Positions 26,630 through 40,713 of a stretch of 64,000 bases of DNA are shown piece by piece. The translations under genes and the position numbers were made by a program. The DNA comes from Serinus canaria (taxonomy: Eukaryota; Chordata; Aves; Passeriformes; Fringillidae), in assembly GCF_022539315.1 (NCBI RefSeq), contig NC_066313.1:72419934-72483933 (forward strand), in the 5' to 3' direction. The notes beneath the pieces were generated by a model. The model worked only from the letters and a program-made list of their open reading frames with translations. It searched no databases and was not told the origin of the DNA. The first letter of the stretch is position 1; every line of letters starts with the position of its first letter.

Positions 26630-27879
26630 AAGTTTTGTTCGGGGGAAGCAGCAAGAAGCCTTTTTGCATTCAGAAACTCAGAAGCTGTGTTTCTGCTGGT
26701 GAAAGGTTCCAAAGCTCAGCTTCTGCTCCCTTGGAGCACTGCTGATTGATTACTCAAAGTATCTGTATAATGGTGTTACTCTTCTGGTAGTACAGCAGAC
26801 TAAATCAATTAAAATTCGCAGGAGTGCTATCTCTTGCTCAAGACAGTTTTATAGTTAAAGTGAATTAACAGACCAGATCTGCTCCTCCACGTCTTTGAAG
26901 GTACTAGAAGTTAAATAATATTAATTTAGAAATAAAAGCTCCTTTGTTTGATACAGGAAAAGTTATGCAACTGGATAATGGATCATGGAATTGGACTTAG
27001 TGCTCTTTTAAATGGTGATCAACATGATTATATGAACCTCTCTATTGACTTCACTTCACAGCACTGAAGAACCACAAGGAACAAGTAGAATCAGACACAT
27101 ATTGTCAGTAGTTCAGTTTTTTAATCATAGGAACTATTTGAGGCTTAAAATAAGATTTAATATATGGAAATAAAACCCTGATATATGGTTGCTTCGCAGA
27201 TCCCTAAACTAAATCCAAACATCAGGAAGATAAAATTTGGAATCTGCCAATGAAATGTGGAAACTATTCTCCACTGAAATTGACTATATATGCAGTTTCA
27301 AGCAGGATATGTGGAAGAAGTATGTATGCTGCTAAAGTAAATACATGTTCAATGGCATGTGGAAGGCTGTAAGCACAAGTGTGCTGCACTGAAACCAAGT
27401 CTGAGTGTGTTGTTACTGTGCACAAACAGCAGCAGCATCACCTGCATTGATTCAGAATCCTATGTCTAAAAACAAAATAAAATTAAGGCAATGTCTGTGT
27501 TTATATGCTGTAAAAAGGTTTTTCTTCATCTGTAGCATGAAGTCAGCATCACATATCATTCCTTTTCATCCCCAAGGATGGAGGCAGTATGGCTGGTGTT
27601 AATGCTTGAGTCCAGGAAATCAGAAGTGTTCCCACATTACACAGTCTTAATTTACCCTAAAAGTCTGCAGGCTGTGTCAGGAGATAAGATAACATAAATA
27701 AAACAGTTTTGTTCCCTTCAGCTTGCTTATCTGATAAAGTATAGGTCAAAATTCTCTAAGTGATTAAAAAATAAAGAACTACAATGTTCAACTGCTGAGA
27801 GAGCACATCAAGACATTTTTCAAAGACAAACATATACATGGCATGGAGAAAGCCTACCCTCTTTTTATATAAACAAGCA

Positions 27880-28620
27880 TCTGAAACACCTAGCTGGAAT
27901 GCCTCCTTGAGCAGCTGACATTCAATAACCATAACTTTGTCAGTGCTTTCTATCGTTGCTCATTCTCGTTGCTCCAGCAGTTTCAAGAGGAGGACATGCC
28001 TCAAAGCATTCTCCAATGTTTAACACTTCCATTTCACAGAGTTTTACTTCTCTGTTCTTTGATGCCAAAAGTGTGTGCTTTCCATCAGTAGTGAAGGATG
28101 AGTGACAGTCCTTCAGCTCTCCTCCATTCCCCTGAGAAGTTCCTCAGCAATCTGTCAAAAATGGTACCACCCTTGGTCCCTGGAGCCAGCCAGGGCTCCT
28201 CCTCAGCAAATGGCCAAGCAGGGAATCCGGCAAGATGGCTTAGACCCCACTTCCCATGTGTCACTTCTTCATTGTCTGGTCACCAGTATTACAAGATGGT
28301 GTGTCCATGGCTCTCTGTTCCCTAGATTGGCCTCTAGCTGCTCCACCACTGGGTAAATTCCCTCAGTGGAAATTCTCCTGCTGGATTTGAGACAGAGTGA
28401 CTGATATTTCCAAACCTCAAAGGTGAAGTATCAGTTCTTCATGCCTGATATGGTTGTTGCTTTCTTTGCCTCCAGCTTCTTTTTGATACTTGGTTCCCTT
28501 TTTGGGAAGGATCAGGTGATGGGTTGCCATATTAGTATAATTTATGTTCATCCCTGGTCTCAGCTTTTTACTTACCCACTGCTCTCAACTTGTAGGTGAA
28601 GAGCCAACAAAAATGTTTTT
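27880..28620. other. GC-richer block of unknown origin
   Basis: The base composition differs from the intron on both sides, with many CC/GG dinucleotides, especially at 28100-28360 (for example GGAGCCAGCCAGGGCTCCTC). Two overlapping frames of 75 and 84 codons are open on the + strand but neither resembles a known protein. It may be an LTR or other repeat that I do not recognise, or conserved intronic DNA. No ends, target duplication or coding signature is visible. Confidence 0.35.
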
Positions 28621-31058
28621 CTTAGCAGTTGCTGCTATACATTTTTTTCAAATTAAAAATTTAAAAAATCCAAGCGTATAGCAGTTATCTCAGAATGCAA
28701 ACCACACCTGACTTAGATAATATTTGTCATGATTAAGGAACTCAATTTTCATATTAAATTTTTTTGCATACCTTCTCGCAGTTCCACTTTACATGGTGTT
28801 TACATTCACCACTTTACATAGTGTTATATTTCTAAAGGACAGAATACTCTCCTAACTGTAGTGCCAGCTCTGGGCATAAACACTTTGTCAGTTTTTTTCT
28901 TGCACTATCTGTGTGAGACAGTTTGGATTTAAAAGCTGCTGCCATTCTCTTTTGGCAGATGCCAACAGGGGTTTTTATTAAATCAACTTTGTAAAGTTTA
29001 TTCTTCAACTTTCCAGGAAGGCACTTCCCTGGCTGCAGCATCCTTTTCCTGCTTGGGTAACGTAATTCTAGTGTGTTTACCTAGATGCCAGCAAAATGCT
29101 CAGTCATTTTAATGGATAAAGTGGTGTGTTTTCTCTAAGTTACACTTCCTGATTCTGTGTTTCCTATATTCATCTCATAAATTGTTATGTAGCATCAGGC
29201 AATGAAAGAGAAAGAATTGAACTCAGTGCTTAAATATATGAAGTTTAAAAGTTCACAGTTTTGGATATCGTTAATGTTTTAAAGCATTGCTCTGTTAAAT
29301 GGATGCAGATTTTGATAGAGAAAGTTTTACATGGCACTTTGTGATGGTCCAAAAACTGATGCCGGAATAATTTTCCTTTCAATTTAAATGCTGAAATACA
29401 GAATTTGAGAGAGAACACTTTTTTAAAATTAGTTTTTAAAATTATATCATAATCTTTTTCACTTTTCAGGGTTTACATATCCCATAGAAACCATTAATGA
29501 GGGTTTTGCTTGCATTTCTGTATTTGATCACACTAAAAGAGTCTGTTCAAGGTATGTTCATGACAGAAGGGAACTTCTTATACCAGAGCTGCTAACACAA
29601 ATCCAGAACCCTTTTTCTTTTCCTGTAGTCTAAAAATCACTGATTATTGAAAGATAAATGTTAAATTCATTTATTGAGCTAATTTACAGGCTCTCATTAC
29701 TAAAAGGCACTGCAGGTGCAATGCATAAAGTAATCCAGTCTTTTAGCCAGATCCAGTAGCACAGCTCATGACACAGAACATTTCTGTGCCATCTGGTAAG
29801 GAAGTAAATCAGATAAACTGCTCATGAATCAATTATTTCAAACTGGAATTATTTAAAGCATGACATGACTCTAAAAGTAGCATTTAAAATGTCAGTAGAG
29901 GCCAGATCGTATATTTAAGTACAAAATAAGAAAGAAATAAATTCAGGATAGATTGTATTCTCTGAGGTGGTTTTGCACACAATTTATTTCAATGCTTAAA
30001 TAATGTAATTTCCAAATCCCTTTTATTTGATTTTTTGTATTTTAGCATCTTTCATATCTTTAATGTTTTTGGGTCTTTGAGAAAAACTGTAAGATGACTA
30101 TTTGTGAATAGCTTAATTGTTTTTCTTTATCTTACTATATTATAAAATTTACAGAATTATTTATAACTTTCTGAATTATCTTTCCACTTTGTTAGAGATA
30201 AAATAATGATTAAATGGTTATCCCTCTTCCAAGAAGTTGCATTAAAACAATTTATATGCCCCTACATCATTAATGGCTGTAAGTCTATGGAATTAGAACA
30301 AATTCAGGGGGTAAAAGGAATTTGCAGTTACTGAGAATAAGGTTCATAATGTTTAAGTTATTCTTTGCTCAAGCTGATTTTTTAGTGGTATAAAGGGTTC
30401 AAATACTTGTTTCATCCTGCAAGTAGTTGAATTATCTCATTGACTTTGATGGAAACAATCAAGATGCTAAGCATGTAGAAAGCTGTTTTGCTGTATTAGG
30501 GCATGTAGTCAGCCTGCTTAAAATCAAAACCTTTGAAAACCACTACTGACTTACTGTTTTCTTCTGGACTTGTTCCCTTTTCTGCCTGGAAGGGTTTTGC
30601 CTTTCAGTCATGTAACTACAGCAAATGTCATGGTAGGCAATTTCTTCCTTTAAGTGAAGGACTCAAAGTGTAAGGAGAACTTTTGTGCTAAGCTCTGCAG
30701 GAGTTAATATTTGCATTTGTACTTAAATTCTATATGGCCCAAGTTCTATTAAGAATTAAAGCTCACAGCACAAATGAATTTTAATGGAAGAATTTTACCT
30801 CAGATGGCCATTTCACTGCATGGTTTCTCTCAAAATGAAATTGGGTCATATGTCTTTTTCATAAAAAGCTATTATGCACAAAAACTTTAAGTTTTAGGTG
30901 GCCATTTCTTTCCTCAGTGTAAATGGGTTCCTGGTGCTACACAGAAATGTGGCTGTCTTTCTATGACTGAGGACCCCATTATGTCATTAAAAGCAATGGA
31001 ATTTTCATTGTGGAATCTGGATTAACATTCATGTTGTTTTGGGAAAAGGCAGGTGGGG

Positions 31059-31159
31059 CTTTTTTACTCTCTTTCTCCTTTCTTTCCTTTCTTTTTTCTC
31101 TTTCTTTCCTTCATTCCTTCTTTCCTTCTTTCTTTCACTCTCTCTTTTTCTCTTTTTCC
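31059..31159. repeat. 100-bp polypyrimidine tract (TTTC/TTCC-rich)
   Basis: About 100 bases of almost only C and T, interrupted by three A residues. It begins CTTTTTTACTCTCTTTCTCC. The complementary strand is polypurine. The 112-codon and 73-codon open frames over it are by-products of the low complexity. Confidence 0.95.
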
Positions 31160-34100
31160 ATCAGTCATATTTCTAGTCCCTCTGACAGCTACCAGTCTAA
31201 TGTTACTGACAAGATATTTGTTAGTGAAAAAATTTTCACTTATAAATGCCAGACATATTTTAACAAAAGCATAACTGTATTTCCTTTCTTGCATGTCAGG
31301 AACCACCACCCAGGAGTAGACCTGTTTGGAAGGTTGACTTGGGCTTAAAACAGTCTTTCAGCCTGAATGCTAGCAGCATGCTCTGTCTGCATTTTTAATA
31401 TGACAACCAGTAGCAGAGGTTATCCTGTACAGAATTTTTGGTCATCCCTCACAGATGTTACCACAGCTGATATACAGCTGCAAAGGTTTTATGCCCAAAT
31501 AGGGTTTTGTTTTGTTAGTTACTGTATCTGTTAGGTAGGATATGTATGGCAAGATAGTGACCAACAGTAAAACAGAGAATGCCAAAAATCAGGATTTTAA
31601 TATTTTGACCAATTTTTGCTAGATTTTAGTCTGGTGGAAGCACTGTATTATACTTAGGATTAATAAATCTTAGGATATATACTTCTGAATCATCTGTATT
31701 GTGCTTGGTCATGCAGCCAAATAGCTGAATAATCCAGAAGAAGTTTGCAGAAAGGAGTACATGAACTGTCATGAACCTCCCAATTCAGGGGAAAGCAGGA
31801 ATTCTTTTTTCCTTCATTTTTGCATTACATTAAATAATGACATGCATGTGGGAAATAAAATACGACTTTTTTTGAATGACTAATCCGTAATTTGTTAGAA
31901 TAACACCAGTGGATCTAACTCTGTTTAAAAATTGTAAGCAACTTAACCCTTATGCAGTTTCTTGTAAAATTTAATTCAGACTTTTTGTGTAATATAGGTC
32001 TCTAAAGAGATAAATGAATAATATTTTCTTGAAAAAATTTCTCTTAATCAATGCACTTGTGACTGTTGTACAATAAGATTTATTTTTTTTTTTAAACTTC
32101 AGTTTAAAAGCTGAAGGTGGACAAATTAATATGAAGACAATTGTGAAGTATTCAAATGAAGTAATTCCCAAGACCTGGTCTTTTCTTTCAGTTTTCTCAC
32201 CAGGTAAAGTCTGCAGTGTAAATTCACAAATTTTCTGGTTATGCATCTCAAGGCATATTACTGAAAGACATCTGTGTCTGGTATAATCTGTTTTCATCCC
32301 TCCCACTCAGCTTTGGTTCTTAATCCAAATGCTCAAAAGCTATTTCAAATTCAAATGTTCCTGCTGAGCCACTTCTGTGCAAATATTTGCCTTGTATTTG
32401 TGTCCCTATGAGCTTATAATTCATATGTCTGAAGCTCACTAAGGTGCTTATACTCAATGATATCTATGTCATCAGATGCTGTTTGTATTTGAAAGAACAC
32501 AGCATAGTAAGGCTCTTGGTATCCTCAGGCTAAAAACCAGAATGTGATGTTAGTCAGAAATAGGGTGTCTTTACTGACAAATGCAAAATATAATAATATA
32601 TTAAGATACAGCATCAGACTTATTCTAGCCTAATTCAGAGCAGTTCATCTACCTTCTAAAGTTTCTTTTATTCTTTTTTTCCTTTACCACAAACCAATAC
32701 TAGTTATTTTACATAAAGGCTATTCTGCTATGTTGACTCCTCCCAAATGGCTATTCCTTCAGTGTCAAATGATTAAGAGCACCAGAAAAGTCCTTTCCAT
32801 TTAGATTAGTGGTCCAGTGAGTTCAGTACTCTTGCTCTTACAGTAGCACTAGGAGATACTGTTAAGGGAGAATGTGGTCCTGGTAATAATCTCTGCTCTA
32901 TTTCTGTTCTACTCTGCCTGCACTCACAATAGTTGTATTTAAATTCTTAGAAGTCATTCCTGTCTCTCCCTTTTGGTTTGGGCATGTTGCCCATTGGAAC
33001 CTCCCACCTGTCACTTCTACAGATATGTGTCTCTAGCTTTGTATTTCAGGCAAGAGTATACAACCCCAATTAATTTTCATTGTACTGAGAGATTTAGTTT
33101 TGAAAGTACCACATTCCTTAGCAGTTTTCACAAGATTTTTTGCAACAAGAATTCTGATTACATTTTCTTTCAGAAATCCTTTCTGAAGAATGTTTTTCCT
33201 TAGGCACTGCATATGATGCCTGCTGAGTACAAGAAACTGTAAGGGAATTCTGATGTCCTGTGTAAACCCTAACATGGTGTGCAGTCATCTCAGGTCAGTT
33301 TTGCTAAATAAGAAGTAGCAGCTGTGTTCTCTACACAAGCTATTCATGATGTCTTCCTTTCCCATGGATGGCCTCTAAATGACTTGTACTCAGATGTTTA
33401 CTGCATTGCCCTGATTTATAATCAATGCTTTCTGTGAGGACTGTAAAACACAGCAAATGTATGTGTAAATGCTATTTTCATGAATGCATTTTATGTATGT
33501 AAAACCCAAGTATTTCACTCAAGATTGCTTCTTCTAGGGAGAGCTTTGTTTAGGCAGTTTTGGGATTCAGGTACATTGAGCTCCTTGGGTCTCTGCAGAC
33601 CTTCAGCAATACCTCAGGCAGGCTTTACACCACCAGGCACCACCACATAGTCACATGCCACAGCCAGAAAAGTTGGCCCGTGTATTTGCTTTTCAATGCA
33701 TGAATCCCACATGTCTGATGGGCTGGCACAGCTTCCTCATGCTATTCTGGACACAGAAGTTAAAAAACTCCCTTGAAAGAATTGTTATACCTTAGAGTCA
33801 GAGCTTGCTTAAAGCAATATGAAGCTCACAGAAAGGTCTGCTTCTTTGTTCTCAGCTAATAAGCATTGCCAAGGTCATAGACATATCTCTCAGATAATTT
33901 TTTAATCAGTTGGGAGATTCTTTCTCTGTTTGCTTTTTCATGTGCCCTGTGAAAAGACAGGCTTCAGCAGAAGCTCAGGTGAAGTGGTCTGTCGTTTTAG
34001 TCCCAGTAACATAGGGGAGGAAGGGAAATAATTGCAGCTGAGATGCTGGCAAGGCAAGCTATCACAGTTGACTGTATGATACTGGAGTGCTTCAGAACAG

Positions 34101-36273
34101 ATCAGTTTCAAATGGGGCTAGGAAATTATTCTGTCAGCCTTGACAAACACCTGTGCCCTCTTCTAATGCCTTGGGCCTTATACAATCCTTCTAACTGGAT
34201 GTTCCTAAAGTGTGGATGAACCAGGAAATAGTACAAGTGGCAGAGACAGAGGTTGAGTTTAAAATTTGTATCTACATGAAACCAGATTTTTTTTGCCAGG
34301 TTAGTTTCCAGGATGTTTATCCAGAATGTGCCTGAGTGATCAGATAGCTGGTCCAGTCATCAGCATATCAATCCTTGTGTGTTCACTTTGAACTGTGCAT
34401 ACATCACAAGACAATTCAGTTGCTTACTCTGTCCCCTGTGCTCCCTTGAGCACCAGCAGATGTAGGAAAAAAAACCCCCTTAATGTCTTGGAATGCAATT
34501 CAGAATATGCAAGACTCTGGAACAGTAACTTTGGAGCTTACATGTTGTTTTCCTCTTTCCCTCTACACTCAGGGGGAAAATTGCCATTGGAACATATGTT
34601 TCTCCTCTAAATTTTTTCAGCAAAATCACCAGTTGTCCATACTTTTTCCTTAAATATAGCAGATGGTTTAAAGATCCTGGCATTAGCTTCACTGATAAAA
34701 ATAATTAAAAAATACATTCTACTGTACTGATTTATTTTTCTTCATGCCAGTAGGCAATAATGGCTGATTGGGAAATATTTAACTGAGAACGATATTAATC
34801 ATAAATTCCAAGCTGAGTTGTGCTATGGCTTACCTGGAGCCAAACAATTAATTCAAAAGAGAAAACACTTATTTGAAAGTGAACTCTCTGGTATTTCCTT
34901 GTGTTTTGCAAGAAAATTTTCACATAACTCAATTTTCAAATTTTTTTCTGAGGAGGTTGTTACACGTTTTTAATGTAATGTATGTCTTTCTGTGATTCTT
35001 GTATTATTGATTTTTATTTCTGACAATTACTTCTAGTCTGAGTTCTGCAAAGGAAATCATTCATGTGTTTTTACAGAGAATAGATTCAAAACAATTGTGC
35101 TCTTCTTCTTAAAACCTTCACTTTTTTGGACTACACCTATTTCACGCTTTTGGAGTGATTCACAAGCCTCAGTAACCAGATAAAGTCTTCTGATTGATTT
35201 AAAAAATATTTATATTAAGCTCTTTGCTTTTAATTTTTTTCAGGAGTAGAGCCTCAATGAAACTAATTATTGCAATAAAGACCTATCAACATTTAGAGTA
35301 GAGTTGTTGTTCAAATTTAACATGTTCCTTTTTCTATGAATTTGAGGTTGGAAATTGGGCAGTCTAATTCTGGGTTGCAACCACTATGTGATAACTGCTG
35401 AACATCTCAGTCATCTGTTTGTGAATATTGCTTTTATAATAAAGGATTCATGTTGAAACACAAAGTATTCAACCTGCTAGATTGGATGGCTGTATCCACA
35501 CTAGGAAGTTGCATGGAGACAACTGAAGTGTTCACTTTAGGCAAACTACAATTTAAATATTATTTTCTTCTTTGGGATTCGTGGCCCTTGCCAGCTGATA
35601 CGGGCTAGAGAACATTCTAGATGATATCCTGCCACATTCTCAGGAAAGTAGGGATGATTATGGCTGAGAACTGAGCAATGGCCACAACTTTTTTATTAAA
35701 TGATATGGACACATTTGTGTGGTCTTCAAAATGCAAGTAAATTGCACAGGTAAAACTTTGCAAGACCCTGACTTGAGAGAAAATTCCTAGACTGAAAAGT
35801 GAATTAAGCATGAAGACAGCAGTTATTCCAAGCATTTTTTCCTAGGCCATACAAATTTTTCAGGTTTTATTTGTTTTAGCAAAATGCATTGTACAGTTTC
35901 CATGGCTGTCTTTGAAAGTGTTCTGCTTATTATTTGTGCCAACATTAAAATGAGTCCTCAGAGTGCAGACTACTTAATATACCATTGGTACAGCTACAGT
36001 GCAGCTTTGTCAATATTGTGGTGAGTTTTCTTTTAAATTTAGAAAGGAAAATAATAAAAGTGCTTAGTATCAGTGTTGAGATATTAACTTTTCATTGCAT
36101 TCCATACATGTTGTCATTGTCTATACTTTCTCATTCTGTCTCATGTAAAAATGTAATAATTCCTTTACATGACCTGCCTTCAAAGCAGAGAAAATGCGTA
36201 GCTCTGGATTAAGCTGCAGTCTTTAATATTTTCCTATGATTTCCTGAAAGAAACAAATTAGTCCTATACTTTT

Positions 36274-36291
36274 TTGTTGTTGTTGTTGTTG
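36274..36291. repeat. (TTG)6 microsatellite
   Basis: Six perfect TTG units after a T run. Confidence 0.9.
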
Positions 36292-36881
36292 AATCTCTCA
36301 GCATGCTGATTGTTTTGCAGAGAGACTTTCAACAGAGTGTGAGTCAGTTTCAGGAAAAATGAGATTATGCTATATTTTTCAGCTGTGAAGTTAAAGGTTT
36401 TTGTTGAAATATAAGAATTGCTTGATGTTAATGTATTTCATTTGTGTTTTGGGGGTTTATGAACTGTGAAAGTGCCTGGCAGGAATGCAGCCAGCTGTTT
36501 TTTATTCTGTTTTGCTTCTCAATAGCTTTTTCTGCTATTAAATCAGACTCCTGGAATAAACAGTATCTCAACAGATTGTTTGCAAGGGTTAAGGAAAGGT
36601 TCTGTATATGTTTTGTTCCAGCAGTGTGAGATACTAATATATTTGGCTTAATTTTTATAATCTTCATGTTGCGGGAAGAAAAATCTGAATAGCAGGGTGG
36701 TAATTTGCTACAGAGATATTACCAAAGCAAATTGGTAGTACTTTAAAGCTAGATAACTGCATGGAAATAACAGAATAAAATTAAAATGTATACTCTTGCA
36801 GATATAGGAGCATTTGGCCTTGAAAAAGTATTGTCTCCATTGAAAGAATTATTCCACTGATGTATTTGGCTGCCGTTAGGA

Positions 36882-36998
36882 TTTTTTTTTTTTTTGCTAG
36901 CTTAGTGCTCTCTTCAGATTTGTTTTTGGGGTTCTTTTTTGTTTTGTTTTGAATTGTTTTGGTTTTGTTTTATTTCTTGTTTTTGTTTAGTTTTGTGG
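36882..36998. repeat. T run and T/G-rich low-complexity stretch
   Basis: A run of T residues near 36882-36895 is followed after a short gap by TTTTG/TTTGT-type units up to about 36998. No element ends are seen. Confidence 0.8.
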
Positions 36999-39090
36999 TG
37001 ATGATGGTTTACAATTCTGAGATCATATGGTAGACCAATTTCTGTTAATTCCTCCATGTCCAGGAATATTTTGTAGTTCCTACTGACAAAAAGCAGTTCT
37101 GACATCACTCTGCAACTTTGTGAATGTAAGCAGGGGTTGTTTATCTATCTGGTGTGCTTGACAGTAAATGTGCATAATTTGTGTCTTTCCTGCAATAGTC
37201 TGCACCTACTATGGACTCTGAAGGAATTGGAGGGCAAATGTTATTGCTTTTAGAGCATTCTCTAGCAATCATTTAATGAAGCAACCAAACAAAATGTTGT
37301 GTAATCTGCTAATAGCAGCATTTACAAGGTAATAAAGTTTTTGAAAATGAATGTGTTATAGTTTTGTGTCTAATTAGTTTTTGCTGATTATCAAAAAACA
37401 CTTAAATCTGTAATAGCTAAACAGAATAATTGAATAATTGAAAATTAGGCCTCAGTGTACAAACTATATAGGTGAAATTATGTTCTCTTGGATCGTAGAT
37501 TGTTCTGAATTCTCTTGATAGAACATATTTATCTGCTGTAATAGCTGGCCCTCATTTCAAAATCCTGACTTAATGCTGCTTGCAAGCTGTAAATCAGAGA
37601 AAAGTGATCTGGTAAAAGAGACAGTGACTCAATGAAATAATAGAAGTAGCAAGAGAGTGAAAGCAGATGGGTTTTATTATTGAGAATAAGTTTTATCTCA
37701 AAATATGGTGAGCTACTGAAACCTGCATTTTTTGCCACATATATGATTATCCTCTTGGAACTGAGTATTTGAATGGGGTTTTTCTGTGTTTTTTACAGTG
37801 TGTATCCTCAGTGTTCTGTGAGTACTGATTGGAGAGTAAAGGCTTTTTGTTCAAATGCAGTAAAATATGGCAAAGCAAATCTTACTCTCTTTCAAATTGT
37901 GCCTGTTTTTGCAAGTCGAGGGAAGAAAATCAGGAAATTTTCATTAACAAACAATTCAGTCTATGATTTTTTAGGTTAAAATAACTATGAAAAGGTCAAT
38001 TTCAGATAAGTAGGGCTGAAATGTAGGCAGGAACACAAATGTGTCCCTGGGATCTTGTAGTATGGGTAATCTACTCTGCCAACATTTACATTTTAATTAG
38101 TTAGGTAATAGATCTTCTCAAAATTATACATCAAATAAATTATTAATTCTATATCTTATTTGGCCAGATAGTAACCCTAAATTATGTTCATTTGGTGATA
38201 TGTACCATATAGTGCATAGTTGAGATTTGGCTTGTGAAGTAGGAACACAACTGTGAGAGTGTGTTCTAAAGGAATAAAAAGAAGCCATTAGAACTCTAGC
38301 ATTAATTTATGCTGCAGTAGAACAGGGTTGATGGTTTATATCAAAACTGGTTTAAAACAATAGAAATAAACTGAAGAATATCAGAGGCTAGCCAATATAC
38401 AGCCTTTGATATATGATGCATTTGTGAACAATTTGCATGCACTTGTCATAAATACTGTTTTGTATATGCATGGTTTCTTGAGGTTCTGGCCTGGAGCTTT
38501 TGCTTATTTGTGGGGATAAAAAAAAGGAAAAATATGTCTGAATTTGGGTTTCAGCATCAGGTATTGAAAGCAAATGCTCTGTGGAATGAAATTCCAGGCA
38601 GGAGGAAGATCATGTGGCTCACAGGGAACAGTAATTTTGAAATTATGTTGACTGCCAACTTTTATTAACCAATATGCACAGGGCTCTAACAGAATGTGGA
38701 ACTTGCACAGCTTACTGACCAGACAGGGGTATCTGCTGTGATCACTGCCATTCTTCAGGATTCTGTTCATCTTCTTTAAAAGGTAGATGGACCTCCTCTA
38801 ACCATGAAAAAAAAGAAAAACTAAAAAATCTATAACCCCAAAACCGAGAAGGTGAGAATCTAAATTAAAATTTCTAAAAGGAAACTTTCTGCATGTGTGA
38901 AGTTGTCTTACCCAGAAGAGCTTTGTGACAACCACAAAGTTTTGCTATTGCAGACGCAAAAATAAGACTTCTCTCTGTGCAACAGTCCTGGAATTTTGCA
39001 TTTTTGCAATCATTCTCAAAGATTGCTGAACACACACGGACCAAGAATGAGGTCCTTAAAAAAACCCATTAATGTAAATGCCTAATGTTA

Positions 39091-39750
39091 GGGCTTGTCA
39101 AACCCGCTGCAACATCGTGTCCCCGGGTTCAGTCAGTACCAAGGCTGAGCACGTATTCCCAAAAAGGAAATGTGTATAAACACACAACAGGGCTATATGC
39201 AACATGTCAGCATAGATGGCAAACACAGTGATCATGTAGAACAAACTGCACCCACTGCCTCACTCTCTTCACCTGTCTGACTGGTCAGGACAAAAACCAG
39301 CTAATGAAACAAACATGCATTCATACATACATACACACATACATACGTACATACATATATGTGCTATATATATATATATATATATAATACACATATGTAT
39401 GTATCTATATCTATATACATACACACATACACACATACACATTACTCCTTCAATACCTAGCCTTTGGACACCTATCTTGTCCACTAACTGAAATTTGATG
39501 TCCCCAGTTGCTGGCACTTGAGCATGCTATCCCTTTGCCCATCCATACCTGCAGGCACACAGACTAGAGATCCTTTTGGTAATTCCCCTAGGCATTCAAC
39601 ACCCACCCATTGGTCTGGGATCCTCTGGTCTCTGGTGGCCTCACACACTGACATGAATGTGCAAATGGCTTCCTGGCCCTTTTACTAACAACTCATAGAC
39701 CCTCTGACCTGTCCAGTATCTCACCCCAAATGACACTTAGAGAGGGAGCC
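39091..39750. other. GC-richer block of unknown origin, split by a microsatellite
   Basis: The left part contains CpG-bearing sequence unusual for this window (CCCGCTGCAACATCGTGTCC, then CCGGG), and GTGTATAAACAC, a TATA-like motif. The right part (39443-39750) is rich in CC and CA. A dinucleotide/tetranucleotide repeat divides them. The composition and sharp contrast suggest an inserted element, possibly an LTR, but I cannot match it to a family or find its ends. Confidence 0.35.
39311..39442. repeat. Compound CATA/TA/TATG/CACA microsatellite
   Basis: Tetranucleotide CATA units lead into about eleven TA units at 39365-39386, then TATG/TATC units and ACACAT units. The 132-bp compound array is likely polymorphic. 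Confidence 0.95.
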
Positions 39751-40527
39751 AAATGGAATTCAGGGCAGGCTGTGCAGGTCACATATAGAGCATCGCCAGT
39801 TAGTGTACAGATGAGACTCTGTTTAAAATTAACCTGCCCTTTTAATCTCTTTGCCTCTTTATTTTCCCATGTTTGCTCCTCCTCAGAACCCCTTGATCTC
39901 TATGTTTCCCCATCTTTGGTTCTGCCTCTAATTAAGCTTTGTACAATCTCAAAATGCTCTTTCCCTACACCCCAGAAGTGTCTCACATTTCCTAGGAAAT
40001 AACTCCTTCAGTATATGAAGTGATCCAATATTTTGATTATTGAAGTACAAGTTGAGAAATCCTAGTTCAGCTTATTCCAGAGAGAGTGTCTCTACATCAA
40101 AACTACAGGATCTTTGAGGAGGAAGAACTTTATTCTTCAGTTAATATAACTTTCAGGTCTTTAAGAGGTTACAGATCTCGGATTTCTCTTTAGTACTTTG
40201 GGTCCATGAAATATTAAGGATTCATTCTTCGCTGATAGATTTTTTGTAAGAATATATAGAGAACATGTCTTTCTTAATAGAACTAGACTATAATATAAAA
40301 GTTAGGGTAATAGGAGAAAATATAGATAGGATTCACTGTGAACAGGGTGTGGATTTCAGCCTGAGTCTCTAGTTTTTTGCATGAAAACCTTAATAAATAA
40401 GTTATTATATGAAAGAAAATAAGTGATATCTGTTCTTCTGTTAGATTTTTAACATAGGGTGAGGTGTGTAAATGCTTGATTTCTGAGCTATATCTTCTTC
40501 CCTAAGGCTGTTTTTGTACAAACACTC

Positions 40528-40558
40528 TTTGCCTCTTGGGGACATTTGCCTCTTGGGG
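40528..40558. repeat. 14-bp direct repeat (period 17) at the 5' edge of a CR1 fragment
   Basis: TTTGCCTCTTGGGG occurs at 40528-40541 and at 40545-40558. It abuts the point where CR1 similarity starts. Confidence 0.85.
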
Positions 40559-40713
40559 TGGGTGTCCCATCCCTGGAAGTGTTCAAGTCCAGGTCAGATA
40601 GGGTTCTGAGCTGCTTGCTCTGGTGAAAGGTGTCACTGCCCATGGCAGCAGGATTGGAGCTAACTTATCTGTAAGGTCCCTCCCAGCCCAAACTATTCTA
40701 TGATTCTGTGATT
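40556..40713 (+). mobile_element. CR1 LINE 3'-end fragment, plus orientation
   Basis: It contains CATCCCTGGAAGTGTTCAAG, GTCAGATAGGGTTCTGAGC, CACTGCCCATGGCAGCAGG and the terminal AACTATTCTATGATTCTGTG tail, in CR1 order. It is 5'-truncated to about 160 bp. The retained tail shows that truncation happened from the 5' side, as in target-primed insertion. Confidence 0.92.

Larger units (their letters stand above)
23333..39090. other. Intronic sequence with scattered simple repeats
   Basis: No exon or known repeat family is seen apart from the simple repeats listed. The 125-codon open frame at 23777-24154 shows no domain or similarity I recognise and is probably chance. A GC-richer block at 27.9-28.6 kb is listed separately. 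Confidence 0.55.
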
